A DNA stretch of 64,000 bases from Marinobacter maritimus (GTDB taxonomy: Bacteria > Pseudomonadota > Gammaproteobacteria > Pseudomonadales > Oleiphilaceae), in NCBI RefSeq assembly GCF_007671675.1, contig NZ_VCGW01000002.1, forward strand, positions 1 to 64,000, given 5' to 3'. Shown one piece after another: positions 63,167 to 64,000 of the stretch (position 1 is the first letter of the stretch; the number at the start of each line of letters is the position of its first letter). A program made the translations under genes and the position numbers. The notes below the pieces were generated by a model, which saw only the letters and a program-made list of their open reading frames with translations, ran no database searches and was not told where the DNA came from.

Positions 63167-64000
63167 GCAAAACACGGAATACCGATAACCAGTTTGCCTT
63201 TGATCTGGATGAAGCCGTTGATGTGAATAAACCATCTTCAACTTCTCCGGGCCGGGACAGCAGCCTTTCTCTGAACGAGACCGAGACCGTTCTGGAGCTT
63301 CTGGATAGCTGGCAGCAAGCTGGCTGGATTCGCCCGCTGGACGTGCGCTTTGCGCGCCTGATTCAGGATCTATCGGAAGAGCAGGGCGAAGCACCGCAAC
63401 CGCTGGTTTTGCTACTCGCTGCACTGACGTCTCACCAGGTTGGCCGGGGCCACGTGTGTATGGACCTGGCCACCCTGTTAGCCGACGCACACAACACGCT
63501 CTCGCTGCCAACTGAAGAGCAAGAAAACGCCGACAGTAACCTCAATGGCCCCGGAGAACTCCTGGCTCACGTCTCTACCCAGGAATGCATGACTGCTCTG
63601 GGCAATGCTTTGGCCGTAAGTGATGGTTCACATACAACGCCCTTGGTATTGAATGGTAGCCGGCTTTACCTGCGCCGCTTTTGGCGCTACGAGCAGCAGA
63701 TCGCCACCGGAATTCTGCAGCGTCTGGTGCAGCCGTCCCCCCTGACTGACCCGTCTTCAGCCGCTGCCACAACGCTGAGCAAATCTCTGGACGTACTGTT
63801 TAAACCAAAAGATGCTGCGGACTCTTCTGTTGATTACCAAAAGCTCGCTTGTGCCCTGGCCGCCCGCAGCCGGTTCGCCGTCATTACCGGCGGCCCTGGC
63901 ACCGGCAAGACCACCACGGTGGTGAATTTACTGGCCGCCCTGCAGTCCGTCGCGGGCGAATCTGCCGAGCGCGATGGGCGCAAATACCGCATCCGCCTGG
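63163..64000 (+). CDS. recD: Exodeoxyribonuclease V alpha subunit, 5' part
   Basis: RecD is the 5'-3' helicase of RecBCD. The first 279 residues are present; the gene runs off the window. The N-terminal helical domain (LELLDSWQQAGWIRPLDVRFARLI, LLAALTSHQVGRGHVCMDLATLL) interacts with RecBC. The helicase begins with Walker A ITGGPGTGKTTTVVNLLAAL (near residues 243-250). The ATG overlaps the recB stop (ATGA) and GGGGAGG lies seven bases upstream. Confidence 0.95.
   Translation, partial: MSKTRNTDNQFAFDLDEAVDVNKPSSTSPGRDSSLSLNETETVLELLDSWQQAGWIRPLDVRFARLIQDLSEEQGEAPQPLVLLLAALTSHQVGRGHVCMDLATLLADAHNTLSLPTEEQENADSNLNGPGELLAHVSTQECMTALGNALAVSDGSHTTPLVLNGSRLYLRRFWRYEQQIATGILQRLVQPSPLTDPSSAAATTLSKSLDVLFKPKDAADSSVDYQKLACALAARSRFAVITGGPGTGKTTTVVNLLAALQSVAGESAERDGRKYRIRL

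Overview
The window looks like ordinary chromosome of a marine gammaproteobacterium, most likely Marinobacter or a close relative. This is inferred from protein character and gene order (the cox cluster with Sco/CtaB/CtaA/SURF1/CtaG, the dprA-LysM-def-fmt-rsmB-trkA block, glyQ-glyS-gmhB-tRNA-Pro, fan1-helicase beside recC-recB-recD) and was not checked by any search. No plasmid, phage or CRISPR signature is visible. The only sign of rearrangement is at the left edge, where hrpB is cut off directly after its DEFH motif.

Layout. 1-530: truncated hrpB. 504-1718: MFS transporter. 1816-10614: minus-strand aa3-type cytochrome c oxidase cluster (sco, ctaB, ctaA, an unknown Sco-like membrane protein, SURF1, ctaE, ctaG, ctaD, ctaC), with a small twin-TM gene inserted in the opposite direction. 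10820-12987: MATE exporter and an unknown cytosolic protein. 13038-17396: tight operon of a secreted cupredoxin, a membrane c-di-GMP phosphodiesterase, a DUF3034 outer-membrane protein and a lipoprotein truncated haemoglobin. 17433-25367: housekeeping and accessory genes (DUF1653, Na+/H+ antiporter, YheV, oligopeptidase A, gamma-carbonic anhydrase, Hsp20, sulfatase-fold protein, PA4642-like). 25400-27011: PomAB-type stator. 27080-32618: aroE, hemF, tsaC, dprA, LysM protein, def. 32689-40775: fmt-rsmB-trkA, glyQ-glyS-gmhB, tRNA-Pro and RidA. 40772-45649: HlyD/RbbA/ABC-permease exporter operon. 45759-47324: phospholipase D-type lipoprotein. 47491-50844: periplasmic redox/sulfur module (rhodanese, octaheme cytochrome, b-type cytochrome, DsrE). 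51180-55535: VOC protein, then a Rad3-type helicase-nuclease and a FAN1-type nuclease. 55809-64000: recC, recB and the start of recD.

How the genes work together. The first 10 kb encode the structural subunits of a proton-pumping haem-copper oxidase together with haem A synthesis and copper delivery. The right-hand 13 kb form a DNA-repair island in which end-processing (RecBCD) sits beside crosslink or branched-DNA processing (FAN1 plus helicase). The two most system-like accessory units are the cupredoxin/c-di-GMP/haemoglobin operon and the octaheme cytochrome module preceded by an FNR/DNR-like palindrome.

Non-coding structure is unusually rich. Three hairpins (near 2550, 19200 and 19470) share an almost invariant 21-nt loop while their stems differ but stay complementary. 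A fourth, larger perfect inverted repeat lies between prlC and the carbonic anhydrase. Three tandem 23-bp repeats sit directly upstream of recC.
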